From: Rodentolepis nana
Lineage: Eukaryota; Platyhelminthes; Cestoda; Cyclophyllidea; Hymenolepididae
Direction of reading: 5' to 3'
Length of the DNA: 17,571 nt
Assembly: GCA_900617975.1 (NCBI GenBank)
Contig: UZAE01012680.1
Coordinates: 1-17,571 of the forward strand
This document shows positions 1 to 8,515 of this stretch, piece after piece. A model generated the notes under the pieces. That model saw only the letters and a program-made list of their open reading frames with translations. It was not told the origin of the DNA and made no database searches. A program made the translations under genes and the position numbers. Positions within the stretch are counted from its first letter, which is position 1; each line of letters opens with the position of its first letter.

Positions 1-2
1 AC

Positions 3-320
3 ACAAAGCTAACGTGGAAAAGTCACTTTGCTAAAATATCGGAACGAGTCTCAAATAGACGGAATGTACCGAAGCGTCTTGCTGGTAGCGTATGGGGCTG
101 TGCACGTTCAACTCTCAACATCACTTACAAGATGTTTATTCAGCCAATAATGTTGTATTGCTGTGAGCCACTCATTACAGCCACAGAGGTGACTCTCAAA
201 CCCCTCGAGAAGGCACACAACCAAGCATTACGACTAATTACTGGAGGGATAAAATCAATACCCATTGATGCAATGCTCCTAGTTACAGGAAGCACCACAA
301 TATGTTTCCTTATCAAATAG
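3..320 (+). pseudogene. Reverse transcriptase C-terminal fragment of the LINE
   Basis: The frame starting at base 3 is open to a TAG at 318-320, with no start codon needed because it continues from outside the window. It includes the block W-G-C-A-R-S-T-L just before the first Met at 132, then a segment with YCCEPLITA and HNQALRLITGG. This is the conserved region that follows the RT palm and thumb in RNase H-bearing LINEs. After the stop, similar coding continues in the next frames (about 325-470), showing at least one frameshift. It is part of the LINE, not a host gene. Confidence 0.75.
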
Positions 321-462
321 AAGGTCTTGATCCTGTATGAGAAGCCACTGGGCATTCCCATGGATAAGTTCTTCAGCACCTATGAGAATTGACCAAGACA
401 TCTGAAAACGCAATCTGGTCTAATACAGAAAGCCATAGAACTGAAGAAAGAATTACAAATCG

Positions 463-939
463 ATGACAAACAAAAAAGGCTCTCTTCCCATGGACCCATT
501 AGCAGACACTGATGTAGTGTGTAGCACCCAACTGCTCGACTTCTTCAGGAAATCAAACACCCCTCCAGAACAAATGCGCTCACTGGCCCTTGAGACAATC
601 AATGTCAACTATCCTGGAGATCAGTGGCTCCAAATCTTCACTGATAGGTCATACACAGAAAACCAAGCAAACGTTGGTGCAGGTGTAGTCATACATAGAA
701 AATCAAGCAAACATTGGTGCAGGTGTCTAGAAAACCAAGCAAACGTTGGTGCAGGTGTCTATTCTGAACTCTTCTCTTTCCATGTAGCAGCGAGACACAA
801 TAGATCCGCCATTGAAGGAGAAATAGAGGCCATTAGGATAGCACTATGCCAATTATGTTGCCTGGATACGAAATTCACCAAATCGGTGATACTTTTGGAT
901 GATTTCAGTTGGAAACAGAGAGCCACTCAAAACAGCTGA
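463..939 (+). pseudogene. RNase H domain, first half, of the LINE (with internal duplication)
   Basis: This 158-codon open frame carries the first RNase HI catalytic residues: Asp61 in F-T-D, Glu120 in E-G-E-I-E-A-I, and probably Asp146 in I-L-L-D-D. The usual Gly-Ser after the first Asp is Arg-Ser here. Residues about 76-99 are an extra 24-residue block made by an in-frame local duplication; without it the two flanks would read straight through. The final ~12 residues are out-of-frame reading after a frameshift near 893-910, beyond which the domain continues in the frame that begins at 899. The Met at 463 is not a real start, since coding likely entered from the RT side. Confidence 0.75.
657..758 (+). 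repeat. Three copies of a 30-bp repeat inside the LINE RNase H
   Basis: Near-identical 30-bp units lie at 657-686, 697-726 and 729-758, each beginning AGAAAA and ending GCAGGTGT. Copies one and two belong to a 40-bp unit (647-686 and 687-726); copy three has lost most of the linker. The inserted 687-758 segment is 72 bp, so the reading frame is kept. Confidence 0.9.
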
Positions 940-1459
940 GATAAAGGAATGTAGGAAACTCTATCAGCTGCTGAGAGAGAAAAACAAAACAGTGGTCCTA
1001 CAATTGATTCTTGGTCACTGTGGCTTTAAAGGCAATGAGCTTGCTGGCACACTTGCTAAGAAGGGGACAACGATTTTGCAATGCATGGACCGACCGATGT
1101 CTTTCAACACAATGAAGGCGTTAATCAGAAGAGAATTCAGGACCTCAAGGTGCAACGAACTCAAAGCTCGAACAAAGGAGAAACAGTGGACAGTGTCACT
1201 CTCCGACATAGCCGACTGGCCAAGAATCGAAGCCGTTGCTGAGTTTAGGCTTCGTTCCGGACACTATTGCTTGGCAAAACACCTTCACAGATTGGGAACA
1301 TACACTCAACCCACATGCCCTCTATGTAACCTACAGGAGGAAATGGAGAAGACTCACCTGATTCGGTGTCCAACCCTATAGACAACGACGGAAAGCCAGA
1401 GATACTGGGAAGCAAGAAGACAGCAAGATAAATATCATAAAGCCTGCCATTTGAAATAA
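899..1459 (+). pseudogene. RNase H second half and C-terminal CCHC region of the LINE
   Basis: The frame continues the RNase H domain. His40 sits in G-H-C-G-F-K-G-N-E-L-A, and Gly50 occupies the place of the last catalytic Asp, so the enzyme would be inactive. Further on are the block F-R-L-R-S-G-H-Y-C-L-A-K-H-L and a C-x2-C-x9-H-x3-C motif (Cys140, Cys143, His153, Cys157), characteristic of LINE C-termini. A TAG at 1379-1381 interrupts it, but the same frame goes on with R-Y-W-E-A-R-R-Q to a TAA at 1457-1459 that is formed by the (TAAA)n tail itself. The TAG is therefore a nonsense mutation, and the original stop lay in the tail. Confidence 0.8.
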
Positions 1460-1569
1460 ATAAATAAATATTTCCAACTCCACGTTTTCATTTAATACCC
1501 TTGTTTATATCGGAATCATTATTAGCCAAAGTAACGTCCAGAAGAAATATTCGTGGGTCTTATTAGGAT

Positions 1570-1907
1570 TCATAGCAAAATAATTTTTATTTCAAATGGA
1601 AGGCGTTCTGATAGTTATCATTAGCCTTTTAGTTGACTTCGGGCTTACCAGAGAGGGGGAGGGACATTAAAGTGACAAAAAGTCGGCAGAATAATGATTC
1701 ACAGATGTAAAAGAGACAGACAGACACAAAGGCAAAGAAACGGCAAGATGAGTACTGTGGAAGTAGTCAAATATGACATACAGTGGGGTTTGAAGTCAGA
1801 ATTCAACTGCCAGTTAATAGACTTTTTTGACGTATGAATATACGTTGTCCAGGGTGCACCACGTGGAGGTAAGTCTATCGCACACCCCGTCCACTCATAG
1901 CAAAATA
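1570..1907 (-). mobile_element. SINE-like retroposon copy A with 13-bp target-site duplication
   Basis: The body runs 1583-1894 on the minus strand and is flanked by a perfect 13-bp direct repeat, TCATAGCAAAATA, at 1570-1582 and 1895-1907. Read on the minus strand, it starts with GTGGACGGGGTGTGCG and ends with a TTTGAAATAAAAAT-type A-rich tail. It shares most of its length with copies B (2785-3054) and C (15919-16247), including a conserved 5' block around GGTGCACCCTGG and a pyrimidine-rich middle. I see no long open frame and no clear pol III A/B boxes. Confidence 0.85.
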
Positions 1908-1929
1908 GTCATGCGGGAAACAACGGCTA

Positions 1930-2283
1930 AGGATTGAAATTCAATAAAATTCTAATTTGTTTAAATTTTGGCAATTTTAATTTGGAATAAGCATGACAGT
2001 CTCCAGAGATAAAATGACACCCCTTACCAAGTGTCGTACCATTAATAATCGCTATTGAAGTCTCAATCTGGACTGGGAACCTCAAGTAAGCTGAATTTTT
2101 GCGGTCCTTGGGAAGGGTCTCACTGGCAGCTTTAATCCGTTTAATTAACAGAGCTATTAGTGCTGTCAACCCCTCTCTCCCTCCATACAGTCCGCTCAAA
2201 AGTACCAGAAATTCGATGCCAACAGGCCCTAACTCTTTTTTTCCTAAAATTTTCAGGAAAATCTGTTTACAATCACAATCCTC
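1930..2283 (-). other. Open, possibly coding stretch of unknown origin
   Basis: The minus strand is open for 118 codons here, from just after a TAA at 2284-2286 to a stop at 1927-1929. The upstream half is less AT-rich than its surroundings and reads like an amphipathic helical protein, with blocks such as SGLYGGREGLTALIALLIKR. A possible splice acceptor (GTAAACAG) lies at about 2263. There is no convincing start and I do not recognise the product. The opposite strand is also open over 2099-2350. An open stretch of this length could still arise by chance in a window this size. It may be a relic exon or part of an unrecognised transposon. Confidence 0.2.
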
Positions 2284-2428
2284 TTACCTAGGTGATCATT
2301 TTGGATCTCTGCCTACCAATGCAAAAGCTTTTACCCCATTCATGATTTAAGGGTGTTCCAGTCAACCATTCGCCTTGTCGTCGTGTACGTGAATGAAGAA
2401 TGATTTAGGCTTTCAAAGGATGGGGAGC

Positions 2429-2483
2429 GTATGTGTATGTGTGTGTGTGTGTGTGTGTGTATGTGTGTGTGTGTGTGTGTGTG
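2429..2483. repeat. (GT)n microsatellite
   Basis: About 55 bp of alternating GT with three AT interruptions. Confidence 0.95.
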
Positions 2484-2768
2484 AATACCTTTAATAATTC
2501 GGCAAATAATACTAACGCTCTATGTGCATCACAAACTTTCAAAGGCCCTTAAAAGAATTATTATCACAATAGTTTATTCAATTCCAATTCGGTTTATCAC
2601 TTATACCAAGGGATTTTCCGCAAGAGAGCAATGTCACTGTGGTTTGGGACCAACTCAATTCCATTAGAGATTGCGAGTCGTTTAAAAAATCGTTGGTAAA
2701 TAGCTTCATTTGGCAAATTGCAAAAAACAGCCAGAAATGCAGAAAGTATAGATTGAGCGGAATTCGTG

Positions 2769-3071
2769 ATTTTTTAAAAATTTATTTAGTCCTTTAGCTG
2801 ATTTCGGGCTTGACAGAGAGGGGGGAGGACAATAGTCGAGAGGGGGGATGGAAGAATGTTTCAAAGATGTAAAAGAAACAGACACAAAGTTAGAAAAAAG
2901 GTGAGGTGATTAATGTGGAAGAAGCCGAATATGCCATACAGTTGGGTGATGGTAGTTTGAAGTGAGAATTCAACTGCCGGTTGATAGACTTTTTTGCCGT
3001 ATGAGTAAACATTGCTCAGGGTGCACCACGTGGAGGTAAGTTTATCGCACACCCATTTTTATAAAAATTTA
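2769..3071 (-). mobile_element. SINE-like retroposon copy B
   Basis: The body is about 2785-3054 on the minus strand. It aligns with copies A and C from the GGGTGTGCGAT start through the CAACCGGCAG block and the pyrimidine-rich middle. Its 3' end is shorter: it goes from CAGCTAAAGGACTAAATAAA straight into the flank and lacks the ~30-nt block shared with the LINE. Probable target-site duplications are ATTTTTTAAAAATTTA (2769-2784) and the one-base-longer version at 3055-3071. A 63-codon open frame inside it is incidental. Confidence 0.8.
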
Positions 3072-4250
3072 ACTGAAGTGGATTGAAGTGATTGAAGTAC
3101 AATTAGAGCATGATAACTAAATAATAGATATAATGATCTGACATGCCCGACCACGGAAATATGTTTTTTAGCAAGCACTAAATAACTGCAAGTAGACTAC
3201 TCTAAATCCCTTCAGAGGCTTCCACATGGGCGCCGAGTTTGAATCAATGAATAGGCTAGGATGGGAGAAGTGCTTCCCATTAGGTTAAATTTTGTGGGGG
3301 TTGGTAGTGATCACTGTGGCATGCTTCCTTCCGTTTGATGCTTCCCTGCCCACTTACCTCATATCCATTATTCCAGTAGATTCATATGCCATTTTAAGTT
3401 ACTCAATTATAACATGGTGCATTATTTTCCAAACCCATTGGGAGAGGTGTTGACAAAATTTTCGAACTCAAAGCAATTTTCTCACATGCGTATTTGTAAT
3501 ACGAGTGGAATGTGAGATGAGTTCTTGTTTAAATAAATACTTCCACAATCAATGGGCACTTTTTACTCGAATTTCTTTTAAAACAGGAAAGTTTTGCTTT
3601 CCTGTGTTTTGTGTGAAATATTTCAGTAACTGTGCACTGTTAATATACGACTTTGGGATTCATTGTGGTGCAATTTCAGCCAATATGTTTAAATATTCTG
3701 GAAATATTCGACAATATTGCATCCAAGTTTGTTAAATTAATTTTGAGTGGAAACAAAATTAGTTAAAGTTTATGTGTGTCTGTATGTGTGTGTGCGGCAA
3801 AGTTGGAAATTTATGAAGCAGTGTACTTCCTTTTGAAAACCTCATTCTTTCCTTTATTGATTTTGATAAAACTTTTTAATATTTGAAAGTTGTCACAATT
3901 GGCCAAAAGTAGGGGTGTTTGTGCAGTTTTAAAGGTCACAAATGTGAGCACATCGAGCTCAAGGGCTGTGGCAATTGAGTCCATGCAGAGGAAAATGATA
4001 TTATCTTGGTTAATTTTCAGCTTTCCTGAATTGCTCGGAAACTAAAATTAAGCGTGAAAGCATTCGCAAGGAATCGAATCCATGTTTTTCCCATTTACAA
4101 ATTTCATCATTACCAATTATACTGCGGGAAGTATGCTTTCATTGTAAAGCCACCAGGCGCTAAGAACAGTTAGACGGACAGCGATTCGATGGAGGAGTGA
4201 AATGTACAAAATAGGATTTCAGTTTATCATCGATTTTTACACCATCAAAT

Positions 4251-4333
4251 GACTCTCTGCTCTTATTGCGACTCGAATGTGCGGCCGTATTACATGTCGC
4301 GTCGGGAGCAAGTGTGGTCGTGAGCACAGAGTC
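4251..4333. other. CpG-rich inverted-repeat patch (possible structured element)
   Basis: Arms GACTCTCTGCTC (4251-4262) and GAGCACAGAGTC (4322-4333) are complementary at 11 of 12 positions. Nested inside are GCGAC (4268-4272) and GTCGC (4296-4300). The loop is CpG-rich, with eight or so CpGs, in otherwise AT-rich DNA. A 24-codon open frame (4248-4322) lies over it. Its function is unknown. Confidence 0.4.
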
Positions 4334-5531
4334 CTCTTAGCCAACCACCAATCCATAGTCCTTTGCATTGTTTAACAAATCCGTGATTGTATTTGAATGG
4401 CTAAGCTCTATGACAGACACAATCAAAAATAAACGCGTTCCACGTCATGCGCCTGATTCCTCTATGTTGTTGAGGTAGGGTAGATAATTCCTAGGAGGCA
4501 TTCCAAACTTGGAGAACTTTCTAGAAAGATACCTGAGCATAATTCAAGGGTTCTTAGTGTACCAAATTGCTACCTAAGTGAGTACACCTCAAATTTTATC
4601 GATCGTTTAAATAAATTGTTTAAATCGTTACGCCAATCAGGATTCACGGTTCTCTTTCTGGGGTAAATGATGGCTTTTTATTGCTGTAATGAATACATAT
4701 ATTTAACAAAGAATAATTAAAACGCACTTTAAGATCGTGAATTTGTATATTGTTTGATTTTTTAATTGCATTGCTTGTTAATAGGATTAGGAAAAATTAC
4801 TCTTTTATTTAGTAGACAACTTTCTTTATGTTTTTTTAATTAAACAAAAACAATTCTTGCAAAATATGAAAGACTTTAGCAAGCCATATGCTTTATTGAT
4901 TCAAAATAACTCAGAAACAAACAAATTATGGGCAATATGTGCGGCGGACTAAATCCGAATTGATTGAAATTCTTAAATGTTGAACTAATTTAAACCGAAC
5001 TCTGTTAACCTTTAATGAAATCTCCCATGTTCGTAATGCTGTTGTTAATCATGACTGTTGTAGAACACAATTAAACTGCACGCACCCGAACATTCTGGGT
5101 GGTGCGGCTATGCGTACAAAAGACTTCACAGCTAGTCAGCCATTAAGGTTCATTCAAGTTAGGCTAATTTTATTCAATTTTCCATAATCACAGTAAACAT
5201 GGTTAGTAATTGAATACAAACCTGCTTCGTCTATTACATGGCGATAGTTAACTTTCTTTTTGGGAGGGATTACCGAGGATAAGTGAAACTTCAGTAGTGT
5301 TGCAATCCTCAAAACTCTCGCTTTGTGATTCAATGAAGATTAAAGTTAATCACTGTAAATTATCCTAAAATTTATTATTTTAATTACTGCCTTGAAATTT
5401 TTAAATTTTTGTATATTTAACTGCAATCTATATCCCTTATGAGAACTAATGAGCAATCCAAACTTGCATATATGTCCCCTTTCTACTCTTACCTGAATAA
5501 TCTGCAATTTCACGAAATTTGAAGCTATCAC

Positions 5532-5553
5532 TTTATTAAAACCGGAATTTATT
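5532..5553 (-). terminator. Candidate polyadenylation signals for the long transcript
   Basis: Two minus-strand AATAAA hexamers, at 5548-5553 and 5532-5537, lie about 550 nt beyond the stop codon at 6101. They are the first exact AATAAA motifs I find downstream of exon 2. The hexamer is common in AT-rich DNA, so this is only a candidate. Confidence 0.25.
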
Positions 5554-6030
5554 GCATTGTTATAGGGAATAATACGTTACTGTAAATCATCTCGCATAAT
5601 TTCTCACTGATATGACGTAGGCGCGCTGTGAAATACAATTAAACACCCGGATATTTAGTGGCCAAAATCTACCCAATCAGTCGATTTCTCCGATGTAATT
5701 TAACTTCGGTCATTTCAAGTATTGGCTTCTAAGACAAAAAAAAACAGAAAAAATATAAATGAAACGCTCTTCATATTTGTATAAATATATTCATATCTGT
5801 GTGTATAAATTCGAATTCTTCTTTTTTTGTAGGCACATAGAAGATACGTTAATTGGAAGTCGAATCAAATTAAACACTAGGTCAAGGGTTCGGATAAAAA
5901 TCATCAGACATCACTATGTGGAAATTAGCAATTGGCGGCGACTGTACAAATAAAATTGCACTTGGTGGATAACGTCGGTTGAGGGACAATAATTCAAACG
6001 AAATAATGAAAGGATTTCGAACTCCTTAGA

Positions 6031-6094
6031 GGTGGGGGGGGGGNGGGGAGGGGGGGGTTGGGTAGGGGTGAGGAGAGGAGAGGGGAAGGAGAGA
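6031..6094. repeat. G-rich tract (C-rich in the transcript), containing an N
   Basis: The plus strand has runs of 10 G, an undetermined base at 6044, then 4 and 8 G, followed by GGGT/GAGG repeats. In the transcript of the minus-strand gene this is a C-rich tract starting just after the stop codon, so it would be 3'-UTR. The N shows that sequencing or assembly of the homopolymer was unsure. Confidence 0.9.
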
Positions 6095-6100
6095 CAGTCT

Positions 6101-6372
6101 TCAGACATAATGTCCATGAGGGAATATGTGAGAAGGACTCAAGTTGTCAGCAGCTTCTCCCTCGAATATAATTGTGTGCGGATGGCTATTTCTGGTTGTC
6201 AAACTGTTACGACCTGTTGGAGGTCGACCGTTATTTACGCGAAGGCTTGCTGGTGTAGCACTACCCGGCAGCAAAGCGTCACGAGATCCCATTACAGGTG
6301 TTTGCTCGTATGAACTTATTACTCCACTACGCGAAAAGAGTGGCGTTGACGCCATTTCTGAACCAGAGTTAT
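6101..6372 (-). CDS. Terminal coding exon: cytoplasmic tail of the type I membrane protein
   Basis: This is proposed exon 2 of the gene whose exon 1 is 8510-10004. It begins right after a good acceptor (pyrimidine-rich stretch, then TTTCAG, AG at 6373-6374) and stays open to a TGA at 6101-6103. Exon 1 ends one base into a codon, and this exon supplies the two missing bases, giving Asp499. It then encodes residues 500-588. The product is rich in Ser, Pro, Thr, Asn and Gly and polar throughout, as expected for a disordered cytoplasmic tail. It has Tyr520 in SSYEQTP and ends GHYV, which is not a canonical PDZ ligand. The exon is clearly less AT-rich than its surroundings while third codon positions stay A/T-biased, which suggests real coding. 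A plus-strand frame (6144-6497) overlaps it but has no matching gene context. I do not recognise the tail as a known domain. Confidence 0.6.
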
Positions 6373-6439
6373 CTGAAATTTGTTCAAGAAAAATGAGGCA
6401 AATTATAGTGATGTTTAGAATAATTTATGTGCTAAGAAG

Positions 6440-6464
6440 CCCTCCTCCCCCCCGCCCTCCTTCC
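6440..6464. repeat. C-rich tract (G-rich in the pre-mRNA) before the exon 2 acceptor
   Basis: The plus strand has CCCTCCTCC followed by seven C and further CCC/CC groups. In the minus-strand pre-mRNA this gives four or more closely spaced G runs, able in principle to form a G-quadruplex, about 70 nt upstream of the acceptor. Confidence 0.85.
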
Positions 6465-6897
6465 ACTGGTAAAACTATGTCTCCCCTGAGTTTATAAACT
6501 ACTTGCACAATTAGCTTTGAGGATAAAATTGGCTTCAGATCAACCAGAAAATATTCCACAGAGGAGATATAATTTTGACTTTACTTTACATCATCACAGT
6601 GTTTTGCAAATTTTGTTTCTATAAAGTAATAATAAATCAATTACTGTCAAAATTTTGATATCCGATGGTCGTAAAAATGAAAGTAAGTGTTAAAGTTGAG
6701 TGAGGGGAACCGTATTATATGGTATTACTGCATCACCGATCACATGAGTGATGCGTCAAAAAGGGCTTTTAGGATTCCGAAAATTAGAAAGAACTGAAAA
6801 AAAACGATAAATATATTTCTCAATGCAAACTAGTGTGCAGCCAATAAGCAATGAAAATGATAACGTGTATTTATGTATTACGCAGTTGTAAGCAACT

Positions 6898-6976
6898 AAA
6901 TTAAATGCATTGAACCAAAGTGGAAAAGCTGTACAAATTGATGAAATTGTCTTGGTGCAACAAATGCATTTAATTT
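6898..6976. repeat. Inverted repeat, 14-bp perfect arms
   Basis: AAATTAAATGCATT at 6898-6911 is the exact reverse complement of 6963-6976. Inside it, CCAA (6915-6918) can pair with TTGG (6952-6955). It lies in the proposed intron. It could be a hairpin or a transposon relic. Confidence 0.6.
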
Positions 6977-8439
6977 GAATTAATTGAGCATTAAATAAAA
7001 TCTATCTTAGTACAATAGCGAAATCTTTACCCATAAATGTACTAGGTAATAGAAAAAATTATTTAAAGACTCCATAAAATAGATATTAGCTTACTTTTCT
7101 CTGTTATTAAATAAATTCTTGAAGAAGCAATTGAAAGCCAAATTAAAATTGATTAAAAATATTCGTTCTTGGCAGTTGATGTAAAATTCAATTATCCACT
7201 ACAACTGTGATAAAGAAGTCAACTCTTGAAAGGAAATAGAACCAAATAGCGTAAATCACAACATATATCACAGACAAATCCTCAAAATTTTAATTGCTGC
7301 AAAAGTCTGATATAAACTGATTACTGAAGTTCAAATACTATTGCTCATACTAACTGAATATTTTTTCAATGAGATAAGCAAAATATTAAACATAAATTAT
7401 TAAGTGCCATGATTTTCAGCATTGAACAGCTAATTAAAACGCCCGCCTAGGTAAGTTCGTTTTATCTACATCAAAAGGTTACAAATCATCAATTCTAAGG
7501 CTCATATATGTGTGTATATATTTGCTGTGATTTACAGATGTCGAAAAAGCCCATAAATTCATGAAAATTCAATAAGTCAAAATTTGACATGCTCTTTGGA
7601 AAGCCGCGTCAAAAATATCACAACAGCCACACATGCAGTAGATCTTATGTAGTTTATTGAATAATTGTTGCATAATGAGTTGCTAAGAAACCTTTAGTGT
7701 TTTTACTAATAGTAATAAATGTGAATATAGCGTGAATAAGCGGTAAAAAAATATTTAAAATTTAAAAGGTTCTAAACAGACAAAATCAAAACTACCTTTA
7801 ACGATTGAATTTTAAATATTAGATGGCATAAAATTAAAACGACTAATCCATTTGAACGTTTATGTAAATATTTAATATTTGGGAGCAATGATTCACATAC
7901 GCGGGTACGAAAGTGATGTTTTTTTACTAATGTCAAAACTATTCTAATTTCAACTTGAAGTCGATGAATAAAATGAAATAAACTGATTTGTTCATTCTGA
8001 GAATATAGTTTGACAGCTAGTAATTTATACATTGTATACAGTCGATTTTGAGCAGTTGCTTTCTTAGGCCTTTTAGCAGGATTTAGACTATTTCAAAATG
8101 AGTAGATTAAAACAAACTGATGATGAATTTGATAATTCTACCATGAAAATCGATAATTAGCAATGATTTATTATTTTACTGTAATGACGAAACGGTTGCA
8201 ATTAATGTTGGTAAATTTGAATTAGCTTTCTCAACTGAAAATAATATATCCATTGTTTAAATGAAATATGTCAAGTGCGCAGTTTAGAAAGCTTATTAAT
8301 GGGTGGGTGTAATTAGATATGCCACATGAATTTAAACAAAGAACAACATCGATCTAGGATTTACCATATCCACAAACCCTCCGCCACCATAGTTCGTTCT
8401 CATAACGTGGATAGTATTCTGGAGTGCAAATAGTTACCA

Positions 8440-8445
8440 TTTATT
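8440..8445 (-). terminator. Candidate intronic polyadenylation signal
   Basis: The minus strand reads GCTAATAAATGG here, an exact AATAAA 54 nt after the in-intron stop codon (8499-8501). Used as a polyadenylation signal, it would end a short transcript encoding the 501-residue form. Confidence 0.35.
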
Positions 8446-8501
8446 AGCAAAAAATTGATGGTATACCTACGTGTCAAATGAAACGAAGGGACACAAAATC
8501 A

Positions 8502-8515
8502 GTACTCACCGTGCT
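8502..8515 (-). other. Splice donor at end of main exon
   Basis: The minus strand reads GCACG then GTGAGTACT, a near-consensus 5' splice site with the exon ending at 8510. If unused, translation adds Gly-Glu-Tyr and stops. Confidence 0.6.

Larger units (their letters stand above)
1..1470 (+). mobile_element. 3' end of a degenerate RNase H-bearing LINE (non-LTR retrotransposon)
   Basis: The left edge of the window cuts into a non-LTR retrotransposon. Read across several frames, it encodes in order the C-terminal part of a reverse transcriptase, an RNase H domain with the usual TD, GEIEAI and GHCG..GNELA blocks, and a C-terminal CCHC motif. It ends in a (TAAA)n tail at about 1457-1470. This domain order fits the RNase H-containing LINE groups (I/R1/LOA type). 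The element is dead: the reading frame shifts at about 318-463 and again at about 893-910, stops interrupt it at 318 and 1379, and the last RNase H catalytic Asp is Gly. The 3' end is intact down to the tail, as in ordinary 5'-truncated or full copies; the 5' end lies outside the window, so no target-site duplication can be tested. Confidence 0.9.
3072..6030. other. Intergenic AT-rich DNA
   Basis: No convincing coding region on either strand. The longest open frames (76 codons at 3505, 61-64 codons near 5346 and 5759) are AT-biased and at chance length. Items of note are a weak tRNA-like promoter pattern at 4070-4123, a CpG-rich hairpin patch at 4251-4333, and candidate minus-strand polyadenylation signals near 5532-5553 that could serve the gene upstream. 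Confidence 0.6.
6373..8509 (-). other. Proposed 2.1-kb phase-1 intron
   Basis: It runs from GTGAGT (8509 downward) to TTTCAG (6373). It is AT-rich with no convincing internal exon; the longest minus-strand frame (7772-8032) is AT-biased noise. Near its 5' end, reading through the donor gives an immediate stop (TGA 8499-8501) and then an AATAAA (8440-8445). Near its 3' end is a G-rich run at 6440-6464 (transcript sense), 67-91 nt before the acceptor. A 14-bp perfect inverted repeat lies at 6898-6911/6963-6976. Confidence 0.55.

Noticed and set aside
2861..3052. 63-codon minus-strand ORF inside retroposon copy B
   Set aside because: Begins at GTG and is not open in copies A or C; it is incidental to the repeat.
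3145..3234. Ends resembling a lysine tRNA (GCCCGAC ... TGGGCGCC), also reminiscent of an LTR primer-binding site
   Set aside because: No D-, anticodon- or T-arm can be formed, there is no TTCGA T-loop, and no LTR or polypurine tract lies nearby.
6144..6497. 117-codon plus-strand ORF opposite proposed exon 2
   Set aside because: It shares wobble positions with the minus-strand exon, so its openness is explained as a shadow. Its end runs into the C-rich tract, giving a Pro run, and no partner exon is evident.
7772..8032. 86-codon minus-strand ORF in the intron
   Set aside because: AT-driven composition, no matching splice sites, and chance length.
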